From: an uncultured Lachnobacterium sp.
GTDB lineage: Bacteria > Bacillota > Clostridia > Lachnospirales > Lachnospiraceae
NCBI GenBank assembly: GCA_945971355.1
Contig: CAMFPD010000003.1
Span: 1-36,062 of the forward strand
DNA: 36,062 bases
Direction: 5' to 3'
Shown here: piece after piece, positions 16,746 to 24,958 of the stretch
Position numbering within the stretch: the stretch's first letter is position 1
Layout of the letters: the number at the start of each line of letters is the position of its first letter
Notes under the pieces: model-generated
The model's database searches: none
The model's input: only the letters and a program-made list of their open reading frames with translations
What the model was told of the DNA's origin: nothing
Made by a program: the position numbers and the translations under genes

Positions 16746-17345
16746 ATGAATATAGTATGTTTGGACTTAGAGGGCGTTCTTGTACCTGAAATATGGATTG
16801 CATTTGCAGAGGCAAGTGGAATTCCTGAATTGAAAAGAACAACAAGAGATGAGCCAGACTATGATAAGCTTATGAACTGGAGACTTGGAATATTAAAGGA
16901 GCGTGGACTTGGTTTGAAAGAAATCCAGGAGACAATTGCAAAAATTGATCCAATCCCAGGTGCTAAGGAATTCCTTGATGAACTTAGAAGTATGACTCAG
17001 GTGATTATTATCTCAGATACCTTCACCCAGTTTGCAAGTCCACTTATGGAGAAGCTGGGATGGCCAACAATTTTCTGCAACTCATTGGAGGTAGCAGAAG
17101 ATGGAGAAATCACAGGCTTTAAGATGAGATGTGAGCAGTCAAAGCTTACAACGGTAAAGGCACTTCAGTCTATTGGATATGAAACAATTGCAAGTGGAGA
17201 CAGCCACAATGACTTGGGAATGATTCGTGCCAGCAAGGCAGGCTTTTTATTCAAGAGTACAGACCAGATTAAGGCTGACAATCCTGACCTTGAGGCTTTT
17301 GAGACATATGATGAACTCATGGCTGCAATCAAAAAGGTTTTATAA
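16746..17345 (+). CDS. thrH: ThrH: phosphoserine phosphatase / homoserine phosphotransferase
   Basis: 199 residues, HAD superfamily. The protein follows the Pseudomonas ThrH pattern nearly end to end: MNIVCLDLEGVLVPEIWIAF (nucleophile D7 in the variant DLE motif), TTRDEPDYDKLM, VIISDTF (motif II), and ASGDSHNDLGMI (motif IV). ThrH dephosphorylates phosphoserine and can pass the phosphate to homoserine, linking serine and threonine synthesis. AAAGGAGAT precedes the ATG. It follows the CapA-like gene by 29 bp and ends at a strong terminator. Confidence 0.95.
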   Translation: MNIVCLDLEGVLVPEIWIAFAEASGIPELKRTTRDEPDYDKLMNWRLGILKERGLGLKEIQETIAKIDPIPGAKEFLDELRSMTQVIIISDTFTQFASPLMEKLGWPTIFCNSLEVAEDGEITGFKMRCEQSKLTTVKALQSIGYETIASGDSHNDLGMIRASKAGFLFKSTDQIKADNPDLEAFETYDELMAAIKKVL

Positions 17346-17357
17346 TTGAATTACATG

Positions 17358-17392
17358 GAGCTTTGTGCAGATGACTGCACAAGGCTCTTTTT
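17358..17392 (+). terminator. Rho-independent terminator after thrH
   Basis: A 13-nt arm (17358-17370) pairs with 17375-17387 around a 4-nt ATGA loop, with one mismatch, followed by five Ts. It closes the pepP-thrH gene group. Confidence 0.88.
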
Positions 17393-17471
17393 GTTGTTTG
17401 TTTCAAAACCCAAATACTTCGTGTAGTTATTTACCCAAAGTGGCAAAGATAACATCCGACTGAAAAAAGTC

Positions 17472-17499
17472 TTGACATTGTAGTGGGAGAATGTATAAT
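17472..17499 (+). promoter_or_regulatory. Promoter of the metal efflux operon
   Basis: TTGACA (17472-17477), 16-nt spacer, TATAAT (17494-17499). Both hexamers are perfect consensus. Such a strong promoter fits a gene set held off by a repressor. Confidence 0.85.
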
Positions 17500-17507
17500 A
17501 GAATTAA

Positions 17508-17531
17508 ACATATGAATAAATGTTCATATGT
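17508..17531. promoter_or_regulatory. ArsR/SmtB-type operator
   Basis: ACATATGAA-taaatg-TTCATATGT is a perfect 9+6+9 inverted repeat that starts 9 bases after the -10 box. It has the ATATGAA…TTCATAT core known for SmtB/CadC/CzrA operators. It should be the binding site of the ArsR-type protein encoded at the end of the same operon, giving metal-relieved autoregulation (inference). A further half-site-like ATATATGAATT lies at 17542-17552. Confidence 0.82.
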
Positions 17532-17580
17532 AATTGCGATAAATATATGAATTAAGAATGCATTGAAGGGAGAACATATT

Positions 17581-17799
17581 ATGAAGAAAACTTACAAGAT
17601 TGAGGTTGATTGTGCAAACTGTGCTAACAAGATGGAGGAGGCAGCTAAGAAAACAGCTGGTGTAGCTGATGCAACAGTAAACTTTATGGCGCTCAAGATG
17701 ATTGTGGAATTTGATGAGGGACAGGATCCAAAAACAGTTATGAAAGAGGTATTAAAGAACTGTAAGAAGGTTGAGGACGACTGCGAGATTTTCTTCTAA
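17581..17799 (+). CDS. Free-standing HMA (heavy-metal-associated) domain protein
   Basis: 72 residues, a single ferredoxin-like HMA domain. The metal-binding CxxC is C11-A-N-C14, preceded by Asp (VDCANCANKME), the form seen in Zn/Cd/Pb ATPases rather than copper ones (usually GMTCxxC). Two extra cysteines (C61, C68) and an acidic DDCE tail could add ligands. ATG 17581 follows GAAGGGAG at normal spacing. The P-type ATPase encoded next lacks its own N-terminal metal domain, so this protein probably plays that part as a separate carrier or regulator. Confidence 0.88.
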   Translation: MKKTYKIEVDCANCANKMEEAAKKTAGVADATVNFMALKMIVEFDEGQDPKTVMKEVLKNCKKVEDDCEIFF

Positions 17800-17833
17800 G
17801 GTAACAAGGAACCTTTATATGGAGGCATGTAAT

Positions 17834-19717
17834 ATGACAAAAAAACAGAAAAAGATGCTGATAAGGATAATAATTGCCGCAGTTCTTATGGTTGGATTGC
17901 ATTTTGTGCCAGTGGACGGAATAATTAGATTTGTTTTGTACATGGTTCCATATCTGGTCATTGGCTATGATATTCTAAAGAAAGCATTTAAAGGAATCAT
18001 GAACAAGCAGGTGTTTGATGAAAACTTTCTTATGGCACTTGCAACAATAGGGGCTATAGCTGTTGCGCTATACGAAAACGGCGACTACACAGAAGCCATA
18101 GCAGTAATGCTTTTTTATCAGATAGGAGAGCTTTTCCAAAGCTATGCGGTTGGAAAGAGCAGGAGAAATATCAGCGAGCTTATGGATATCAGACCGGATT
18201 ATGCTAATGTGGAAGTGGATGGAAATTTGGAGCAGGTTGATCCAGATGAAGTTGAAATCGGAACAATAATTGTGGTTCAGCCAGGAGAGAAAATCCCAAT
18301 TGATGGAATCATAGAGGTTGGAAATTCAACACTTAATACAAGTGCTCTTACAGGTGAGAGTCTTCCAAGGGAAGCTGGTGTGGGCGATGAAGTAATAAGC
18401 GGATGTATTAATATGACAGGGCTGCTTAAAATCAGAACCACCAAGAATTTTGGGGAATCCACAGTATCAAAGATATTGGATCTTGTGGAGAATTCAAGCT
18501 CCAAGAAATCAAAATCGGAGAATTTTATCTCGAAGTTTGCTAAATACTATACGCCAGCAGTTTGTTACAGTGCCATGGCACTGGCAGTGATACCTCCAAT
18601 TATCAGAATGGTAATAATGGGTGCACCGGCAGAATGGGGAACATGGATTTACAGGGCACTCACTTTCCTTGTAATCAGTTGTCCATGTGCGCTTGTAATT
18701 AGTATTCCACTTAGCTTTTTTGCAGGAATAGGTGGTGCAAGCAACGCAGGAGTTCTTGTAAAAGGCTCAAACTATCTGGAAACTCTTTCACAGACTAAGT
18801 ATGTGGTATTTGACAAAACCGGAACAGTAACACAGGGTGTGTTTGAGGTTACTGGGGTACACCATAATACAATGGAAGAAGAAAAGCTTTTAGAGTATGC
18901 GGCACTGGCAGAGTGTTATTCTTCACATCCGATTAGTAAAAGCCTTCGCAAAGCATACGGTCAGGTTATAGATAATTCAAGGGTTTCTGATGTGGAGGAA
19001 GTTGGTGGTCACGGTGTGACAGCCACAATAGATGGAAAAATAGTAGCTGTTGGAAATGATAAGCTTATGGAAAAGCTTGGTATAGAGTACAAGTCTTGTC
19101 ATAAGGTTGGAACAATTGTTCATGTTGCGGTTGATGGAAAGTATGAAGGACACATTATCATCTCAGACGTTATTAAACCAACCGCAAAGGCTGCAATTAA
19201 GGCTCTTCACAGGGCAGGAGTGGCAAAGCTTGTAATGCTTACGGGAGATGCAAAGAATGTGGCAAAGCAGGTAGCAGATGAACTTGGAATTGATCAGGTT
19301 TACAGTGAACTGCTTCCAGGTGACAAAGTCGAGAAGGTAGAAGAGCTTTTGGCGAGCAAGGGAAAAAAGGAAAAGCTTGCATTTGTAGGAGATGGAATTA
19401 ATGATGCTCCTGTTCTGAGAAGAGCTGATATAGGAATCGCAATGGGAGCACTTGGGTCTGATGCTGCAATTGAGGCTGCTGATATAGTTCTTATGGATGA
19501 TGACCCGCTCAAGATAGCAAAAGCCATAAAGATATCACGCAAATGCCTGAGAATTGTATATGAAAACATGTATTTTGCAATAGGAATCAAGCTTATATGT
19601 TTAGCTCTTGGAGCTGTAGGAATTGCCAATATGTGGCTTGCAATATTCGCGGATGTAGGAGTTATGGTGATTGCGGTCCTCAATGCTATAAGAGCATTGT
19701 TTGTAAAGAACTTGTAA
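17834..19717 (+). CDS. P1B-2 type Zn/Cd/Pb-exporting ATPase
   Basis: 627 residues, integral membrane. P-type landmarks: actuator ALTGES, the transmembrane CPC at C283-P284-C285, phosphorylated D327 in DKTGT, the HP motif at H365-P366 and GDGIND from G519. The last helices hold K586 and D607, 21 residues apart exactly as K693 and D714 of ZntA, which mark the P1B-2 subclass. There is no N-terminal HMA domain; the protein starts almost directly at the first membrane helix. ATG 17834 is chosen over an ATG 15 bases earlier because TATGGAGG sits 8 bases upstream. It would pump divalent soft metals out of the cytoplasm. Confidence 0.94.
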   Translation: MTKKQKKMLIRIIIAAVLMVGLHFVPVDGIIRFVLYMVPYLVIGYDILKKAFKGIMNKQVFDENFLMALATIGAIAVALYENGDYTEAIAVMLFYQIGELFQSYAVGKSRRNISELMDIRPDYANVEVDGNLEQVDPDEVEIGTIIVVQPGEKIPIDGIIEVGNSTLNTSALTGESLPREAGVGDEVISGCINMTGLLKIRTTKNFGESTVSKILDLVENSSSKKSKSENFISKFAKYYTPAVCYSAMALAVIPPIIRMVIMGAPAEWGTWIYRALTFLVISCPCALVISIPLSFFAGIGGASNAGVLVKGSNYLETLSQTKYVVFDKTGTVTQGVFEVTGVHHNTMEEEKLLEYAALAECYSSHPISKSLRKAYGQVIDNSRVSDVEEVGGHGVTATIDGKIVAVGNDKLMEKLGIEYKSCHKVGTIVHVAVDGKYEGHIIISDVIKPTAKAAIKALHRAGVAKLVMLTGDAKNVAKQVADELGIDQVYSELLPGDKVEKVEELLASKGKKEKLAFVGDGINDAPVLRRADIGIAMGALGSDAAIEAADIVLMDDDPLKIAKAIKISRKCLRIVYENMYFAIGIKLICLALGAVGIANMWLAIFADVGVMVIAVLNAIRALFVKNL

Positions 19718-19731
19718 GGATGGTGTTCAGA

Positions 19732-20094
19732 ATGGCTGAAAAAGAAAAAATGTGTTGTGATTCCAAGGAGATTCATGAGGATTTACTCAAAATAGTAAAT
19801 GCAACAATGCCACCGGAAACAGAGCTTTATGATTTAGCAGAGTTATTCAAGGTTTTTGGTGATTCCACCAGAATCAGAATACTGTTTGTGTTATTTGAGG
19901 CGGAGGTATGCGTGTGTGATTTGGCTGAAGTACTGAATATGACACAGTCTGCAATATCACACCAGCTTAGAATATTAAAGCAGAATAAGCTTGTAAAAAG
20001 CAGAAGAGAAGGAAAATCTATATTCTATTCACTGGCAGATAGTCATGTCAGAAGTATTATTGCACAGGGAAGAGAGCACATAGAGGAAGATTAA
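19732..20094 (+). CDS. CadC-like ArsR-family metal-sensing repressor
   Basis: 120 residues, winged helix. The sensor cysteines C60-V-C62-D lie at the start of the recognition region, and an N-terminal C8-C9 pair could complete a CadC-type alpha3N site. The second, C-terminal (alpha5) zinc site is also complete: D103, H105, H116 and E119 keep the D-x-H-x10-H-x2-E spacing of CadC/SmtB. The recognition helix reads MTQSAISHQLRILKQNKLV. It should bind the palindrome at 17508-17531 and release it on Cd/Pb/Zn. The start at 19732 follows a GGATGG-like site; ATG 19720 is an alternative. It lies 14 bp after the ATPase gene. Confidence 0.92.
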   Translation: MAEKEKMCCDSKEIHEDLLKIVNATMPPETELYDLAELFKVFGDSTRIRILFVLFEAEVCVCDLAEVLNMTQSAISHQLRILKQNKLVKSRREGKSIFYSLADSHVRSIIAQGREHIEED

Positions 20095-20129
20095 TAAAAT
20101 ACTTAACAATAAAGAGCGTGATAAGCAAA

Positions 20130-20163
20130 GAAGTTCTGTTATTTTGCAGGACTTCTTTTTTTT
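20130..20163 (+). terminator. Rho-independent terminator of the metal operon
   Basis: A 9-bp stem with one G-T pair (20130-20138 with 20147-20155) and an 8-nt loop, followed by eight Ts, 35 bp after the repressor gene. Confidence 0.87.
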
Positions 20164-20211
20164 ATATTTTTATGCTATTATGAGCTATATATAGTCAAAT
20201 GAGGTATAGAA

Positions 20212-21813
20212 GTGAAGAAAAAGATTTACACTACCATTAAGTTAATATTGATTATATGTGTTGTTGCATTGATGAGTCTGGGCTGGTTTGTATGTGAGGA
20301 TAATGTTTTCAGTATGTACAAAACAGAGGCAAACAGTACTATTGAGCCGAATTATATAAGTGAGCTTCCTAACGGTACCAGATGTTATCATTTTAATATT
20401 AGAAATGTGACTCATACTACTCACAGTATGCTTTTCTATACGAATCATCAGGAAGTGTATGTGACTGTTGCAGGACGTCTTGTATATTCTGTGGAAAAAA
20501 GCGATTTGATATTTGGTCATACCACTGGTTCAGTGTGGAATAGAGTTGAAACCCCGGCATATTCGTCTCAAGTGGTTGTTATGATAAAACCGGTATATCC
20601 GAATATAACACCAAGTGAACCCCAATTTTATTTTGGCGATGGTGTAGCCATGTATGAGAACTTGATTTGTGGAAGCTTTATTGAGATGGCGGTTTGCCTT
20701 CTGATAATAGCAGTTGGATTATGTCTTGTTGTGTACTTTTTTATCGCTGCACGAGGAAGTAAGGAGATACTGTATCTCGGTTTATTTGCAAGTCTTTTAG
20801 GATTTTGGTCTCTGGGTGAGACTGCAGGAGTGACATTGCTTCTTCAGCAAAGGGTTATGGCCAGCTACTGTGCATTTACCTGTCTTATGATAGTGGGATG
20901 TCCTTTTGTAATGTTTGTGCGTTATTTTCTGCATCTTCATAATCAGAAAATATGTGCTGTTGTGATAGCGATAATTACATCCATTGCTGTATTTTGCCAG
21001 TTGATGCAATTTCTTAATATCAGAGATATAAAGCAAAATGCAGTTCTTATTCATTTTGGATTGCTTGCAGGCTGTCTATATATGTTTGGTGGAATAATTC
21101 ACAATATGATAATTAAAAAGCATAGGCGTAAATCAGCTATATGTCTTGTAGGTGCATCAGTTCTCGGAATCGCAGCAGTTTTAGATACTATTGCATATTA
21201 TGGAGACAGACTTAATGCTAACAGATATTCTAAGTTTGGCTTTCTTGTATTTATTGTAATAATAAGCTTGGAGACTGCAAGATACGCGAAGCTACAGCTT
21301 GAAAAGGAGCGGAAGCTGAGACTTTATCAGGAAATGGCCGTTAAGGATCTTTTGACTAACTGTTATAATCGAAATGCATATAATGAGGATATAGAAAACT
21401 TTGACAAAGATCAGGATACCTATATTATTACTTTCGATTTAAATAACTTGAAGCTCTGCAATGATACAATGGGACACAATGCTGGTGATCAGTATATAAT
21501 TGAGGCAGCTACAATTATCCAGGAAGTCTTTTCTCATGTTGGAAAAGTATATAGAATCGGAGGAGACGAATTTTGTGTTGTTGCAAAGGACACGACTGAT
21601 GAGAAATTGTCAGGCCTTGTGGAGAAGATGAGGAAAAATGAAAGGGATTTTAACATAGATTCACCTATTAAGCTTGCTATTGCATACGGTATGGCGAAAT
21701 ATAATCCGGAAACACATGAAAGCCTGGAAGATACCCGTTCAGAGGCAGATGAATTAATGTACGAAAATAAGAAAGAATTGAAAAAAAGTGACACATTTAG
21801 AAGAATACTATAA
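20212..21813 (+). CDS. Membrane diguanylate cyclase (7TM-type sensor plus GGDEF)
   Basis: 533 residues. One N-terminal membrane helix (about 8-28), an extracytoplasmic domain of about 120 residues, then a block of about seven hydrophobic helices (about 155-355) resembling 7TMR-DISM receptors. A short coiled linker and a GGDEF domain follow, starting VKDLLTNCYNRNAYN. The active site GGDEF is intact at 450-454. As in the other cyclase of this window there is no RxxD inhibitory site upstream. It would make cyclic-di-GMP in response to an external signal of unknown nature. The start is GTG 20212 with GAGG upstream. Its 3' end overlaps the methyltransferase gene by 26 bp. Confidence 0.88.
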   Translation: MKKKIYTTIKLILIICVVALMSLGWFVCEDNVFSMYKTEANSTIEPNYISELPNGTRCYHFNIRNVTHTTHSMLFYTNHQEVYVTVAGRLVYSVEKSDLIFGHTTGSVWNRVETPAYSSQVVVMIKPVYPNITPSEPQFYFGDGVAMYENLICGSFIEMAVCLLIIAVGLCLVVYFFIAARGSKEILYLGLFASLLGFWSLGETAGVTLLLQQRVMASYCAFTCLMIVGCPFVMFVRYFLHLHNQKICAVVIAIITSIAVFCQLMQFLNIRDIKQNAVLIHFGLLAGCLYMFGGIIHNMIIKKHRRKSAICLVGASVLGIAAVLDTIAYYGDRLNANRYSKFGFLVFIVIISLETARYAKLQLEKERKLRLYQEMAVKDLLTNCYNRNAYNEDIENFDKDQDTYIITFDLNNLKLCNDTMGHNAGDQYIIEAATIIQEVFSHVGKVYRIGGDEFCVVAKDTTDEKLSGLVEKMRKNERDFNIDSPIKLAIAYGMAKYNPETHESLEDTRSEADELMYENKKELKKSDTFRRIL

Positions 21814-22588
21814 TAAATTCAACGAAGAAAAGAGATTGGACAGCCGGCATGGCAGGGTAGAGTTTATAACCTCTATGAAGTATATAAACATTTATCTGGA
21901 ACAGATTATGGCTGGAAAAAATGTAGATGATAAATCCCAAATTAAGATACTTGATATTGGGGCTGGAACAGGACGATATTCAGTTCCACTTGCAAATCAG
22001 GGCTTTGACGTCACGGCAGTAGAGCTTGTGAAACATAATTTGGGAAGGCTAAAACAAAAGGGAGCCAATGTAAAGGCATATCAGGGCAATGCACTCAAGC
22101 TAAAAAGATTTGAGGATGACAGCTTTGATTTGACCCTTTTATTTGGCCCCATGTACCACCTGCATACAAGGGAAGATAAGCTCAAGGCGTTGTCAGAGGC
22201 AAAGCGAGTTACAAAATCAGGTGGAATTATTTTAGTGGCCTACATAATGAATGAATTCTCAGTAATAACTTACGCTTTCAAGGAGAGGCATATCCTGGAA
22301 GCAATTGAAAATGGAATGTTGGATGAAACATACCACACAACTGCAAGTGCAAATGAATTGTACAGTATGGTACGACTTGAGGATATAGAAAGTCTGAATC
22401 AGGAGATTGGACTTACAAGGTTGAAAATAATAGCAGCAGATGGAGCTGCAAATTATATAAGACCATTTCTCAATGCACTTGATGAGAATGAATTTCAGTA
22501 TTTTGTGGAATATCATTTAAGAACTTGTGAAAGGCCTGATCTCATGGGAGCAAGTGGACATACTGTAGATATTTTGCAAAAAAATTAA
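21788..22588 (+). CDS. SAM-dependent class I methyltransferase
   Basis: 266 residues. Motif I is ILDIGAGTGRYSVPLA (about residues 53-69), with the acidic VTAVEL after strand 2. Later motifs are DLTLLFGPMYHL and SGGIILVAY. The substrate cannot be told from sequence; small-molecule methylation is as likely as any other. The best start is GTG 21788, which lies inside the end of the preceding GGDEF gene. The family's conserved N-terminus (EYYNKFNEEKRLDSRHG) requires a start upstream of that overlap's end. The ribosome site is poor, so translation may be coupled to the upstream gene. Confidence 0.85.
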   Translation: MTHLEEYYNKFNEEKRLDSRHGRVEFITSMKYINIYLEQIMAGKNVDDKSQIKILDIGAGTGRYSVPLANQGFDVTAVELVKHNLGRLKQKGANVKAYQGNALKLKRFEDDSFDLTLLFGPMYHLHTREDKLKALSEAKRVTKSGGIILVAYIMNEFSVITYAFKERHILEAIENGMLDETYHTTASANELYSMVRLEDIESLNQEIGLTRLKIIAADGAANYIRPFLNALDENEFQYFVEYHLRTCERPDLMGASGHTVDILQKN

Positions 22589-22604
22589 TTGTAGGGGGCG
22601 GACA

Positions 22605-24737
22605 ATGTATATTTGGAGAGAACGAATATCAGGAGATGCGACAGCAGATATTGTAAATACAGGGTTATTCCCATTGGATGTGCTGGATGGCTTTAAGATT
22701 CGGCCAGGCTTTTTTAGAATGAATGGTGCATATCAGACAGCAAATGGAGTCAGCTTTACGATAAGCTCTCATAATGCTACCTCATGTACCCTTCTGTTGT
22801 TTAAGCCACAGGAAACAGAGCCCTATGGAAGAATAAAAATACCGGACAGCTACAGGATTGGAGATACTTATTCAATATTGGTGTTTGATATTAAAATAGA
22901 TGAATTTGAATATGCATTCCAGATGGAAGGACCAAATGATCCATCAGCAGGACATTTATTTAATCCTTCCAATATTTTATTAGACCCATATGCAAAGGCT
23001 GTAACAGGTCAAAGAAAATGGGGAGAAAAGCCAGAGTCCGGCAAGGATTTTGTGTACAAAGCAAGGGTGGTAAAAAGCAATTTTGATTGGGGGAAAAACA
23101 AGCAGCTGGAGACACCTTTCGAGGATTTGGTTATATATGAAATGCACGTAAGGGGATTTACAAAGGATGTATCATCTAAGGTTAAGGCGCCAGGAACCTT
23201 TGAGGGCTTGAGGGAGAAAATTCCTTATCTCAAGGACCTTGGAATCAATGCGGTGGAGTTGATGCCAATTTTTGAATTTGATGAGATGGAGAGCGCAAGA
23301 GTTGTAGATGGAGTGCAGTTGTATAACTATTGGGGCTACAATACAGTATGTTTTTTTGCACCAAATACAAGTTATGCATACAAAACGGAGCATAATAGAG
23401 AGGGTGACGAACTCAAAAAATTAATAAGAGAACTTAAGGAAAATGGTATTGAAGTTATACTCGATGTAGTCTTCAACCATACAGCAGAGGGAAACGAGTT
23501 TGGACCGTGCTTTTCGTTCAAGGGAATAGACAATAATGTTTATTACATGCTAACACCTGATGGACATTACTATAATTTCAGTGGATGTGGAAATGTAATG
23601 AACTGTAATCATCCGGTGGTAAGAAGATTTATAACAGACTGTCTGAGACATTGGGCAATAGAATACAGAGTGGACGGATTTAGATTTGATTTGGCATCAA
23701 TTTTGGGAAGAGATCAAAATGGTGTGCCTATGCAGAATCCGCCTATATTAGAAGAGCTTGCATTTGATCCAATCCTTGGAAAGATGAAGCTTATAGCAGA
23801 AGCCTGGGATGCAGGCGGTTTGTATCAGGTGGGCAGCTTCCCGTCATGGAATAAATGGGCAGAGTGGAATGGCAGATATAGGGACGATATGCGTTGTTTC
23901 CTAAAGGGAGATGCAGGAAAAGCAGGAGATGCCATCACACGAATTACAGGCTCACAGGATTTGTATAATCCAAATAGTAGAGGACATCAGGCGTCCGTTA
24001 ATTTCTTAACATGCCATGATGGCTTCACATTATATGATCTATACAGCTATAATACTAAGCATAATGAGAAAAATGGCTGGAACAACACAGATGGAGATAA
24101 TAATGGTCATAGTTGGAACTGTGACTACGAAGGCGAGACAGATGATCCAAACGTTAACGGCCTTAGAATGAGACTGATAAAAAATGCATTTGCGGCATTA
24201 CTGTGCAGCCGTGGTCCTGCGATGTTCTTTGCAGGGGATGAGTTTTGTAACACGCAATTTGGAAACAATAATGCATACTGTCAGGACAATATAATTTCGT
24301 GGCTTGATTGGACCAGATTGGACAAATACAAGGAAATACATGACTTTGTAAGGTATATGATTGCATTCCGAAAAAAGCATGCTATCATCAGAAAGAGAAT
24401 GAAGCCTGTGAGTTGTCAGCTCCCAGAAATAAGCATTCACAATGGAACACCTTTTAATTCATATACAGAATATAATACACATATGATTGGTGTTATGTTC
24501 GCTGGCCGCGATGAGAAGGATTCCAAGGATGATATTATTTTTTACTGTGTTAATACGTACTGGGAGCCACTTATTATGCAGCTTCCGGTTCTTCCTAACG
24601 GCATGAAATGGGTTGTGGACGTGAACACCTACTGTGAATATGAGGATGGTAAAGACTTTGGGGCATACACCGAAATGCTTGGAGTCAACACACTAAGGGT
24701 TCCGGCGCGAACCACCATCATTTTAGTGGCAGAGTAA
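22605..24737 (+). CDS. glgX: Glycogen debranching enzyme (GlgX/isoamylase type, GH13)
   Basis: 710 residues. The N-terminal CBM48 beta-sandwich (about 10-150) is followed by a GH13 alpha-amylase barrel opening with VIYEMHVRGFTKD. Catalytic residues: nucleophile D362 (VDGFRFDLAS), acid/base E399 (LIAEAWDAGG), third carboxylate D472 (LTCHDGFTLYD). ILDVVFNHTAEG is conserved region I. The C-terminal beta domain is present. It hydrolyses alpha-1,6 branches of limit glycogen. GGGGGCGG upstream is a weak ribosome site at best. It is preceded by the methyltransferase gene at 16 bp and ends in a terminator that overlaps its stop codon. Confidence 0.93.
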   Translation: MYIWRERISGDATADIVNTGLFPLDVLDGFKIRPGFFRMNGAYQTANGVSFTISSHNATSCTLLLFKPQETEPYGRIKIPDSYRIGDTYSILVFDIKIDEFEYAFQMEGPNDPSAGHLFNPSNILLDPYAKAVTGQRKWGEKPESGKDFVYKARVVKSNFDWGKNKQLETPFEDLVIYEMHVRGFTKDVSSKVKAPGTFEGLREKIPYLKDLGINAVELMPIFEFDEMESARVVDGVQLYNYWGYNTVCFFAPNTSYAYKTEHNREGDELKKLIRELKENGIEVILDVVFNHTAEGNEFGPCFSFKGIDNNVYYMLTPDGHYYNFSGCGNVMNCNHPVVRRFITDCLRHWAIEYRVDGFRFDLASILGRDQNGVPMQNPPILEELAFDPILGKMKLIAEAWDAGGLYQVGSFPSWNKWAEWNGRYRDDMRCFLKGDAGKAGDAITRITGSQDLYNPNSRGHQASVNFLTCHDGFTLYDLYSYNTKHNEKNGWNNTDGDNNGHSWNCDYEGETDDPNVNGLRMRLIKNAFAALLCSRGPAMFFAGDEFCNTQFGNNNAYCQDNIISWLDWTRLDKYKEIHDFVRYMIAFRKKHAIIRKRMKPVSCQLPEISIHNGTPFNSYTEYNTHMIGVMFAGRDEKDSKDDIIFYCVNTYWEPLIMQLPVLPNGMKWVVDVNTYCEYEDGKDFGAYTEMLGVNTLRVPARTTIILVAE

Positions 24738-24752
24738 TTCTGCCGCTTTTTT
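24726..24752 (+). terminator. Terminator overlapping the glgX stop codon
   Basis: An 8-bp stem (24726-24733 with 24739-24746, one G-T pair) around a 5-nt loop, followed by six Ts. The left arm is coding sequence and the TAA stop lies in the loop and right arm, so a ribosome finishing glgX would cover the hairpin. Confidence 0.85.
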
Positions 24753-24775
24753 GTGTTGAAAATAGCCCCATCCCA

Positions 24776-24958
24776 ATGCATCTGCACATTCACCCTTTGC
24801 CAGACCGTAGAGTAAATCTCTTAGATTTGTCAGATATTTACATTTTGCCTTCAGGGAAGGTGTACTTCAATGGCAAGACAACGCCGCCCGATTGTTCTCC
24901 CCACACGAACAACCAGCTGACCATTCTAGCCGGTCTAAGAGCCCTACTCAGGAAGTAG
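24776..24958 (+). CDS. Possible 60-codon peptide in the left arm of the palindrome
   Basis: An open frame starts at ATG 24776 and ends with TAG 24956-24958. It lacks a Shine-Dalgarno and overlaps the palindrome arm. Read from ATG at 25224 on the minus strand, the right arm gives a related peptide, with one in-frame stop after 22 codons. Both start MHL and end in ALxxxxRK with proline- and threonine-rich middles. This means the arms share a frame as well as bases. It does not prove translation, since an inverted copy gives the same outcome. No known domain. Confidence 0.15.
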   Translation: MHLHIHPLPDRRVNLLDLSDIYILPSGKVYFNGKTTPPDCSPHTNNQLTILAGLRALLRK

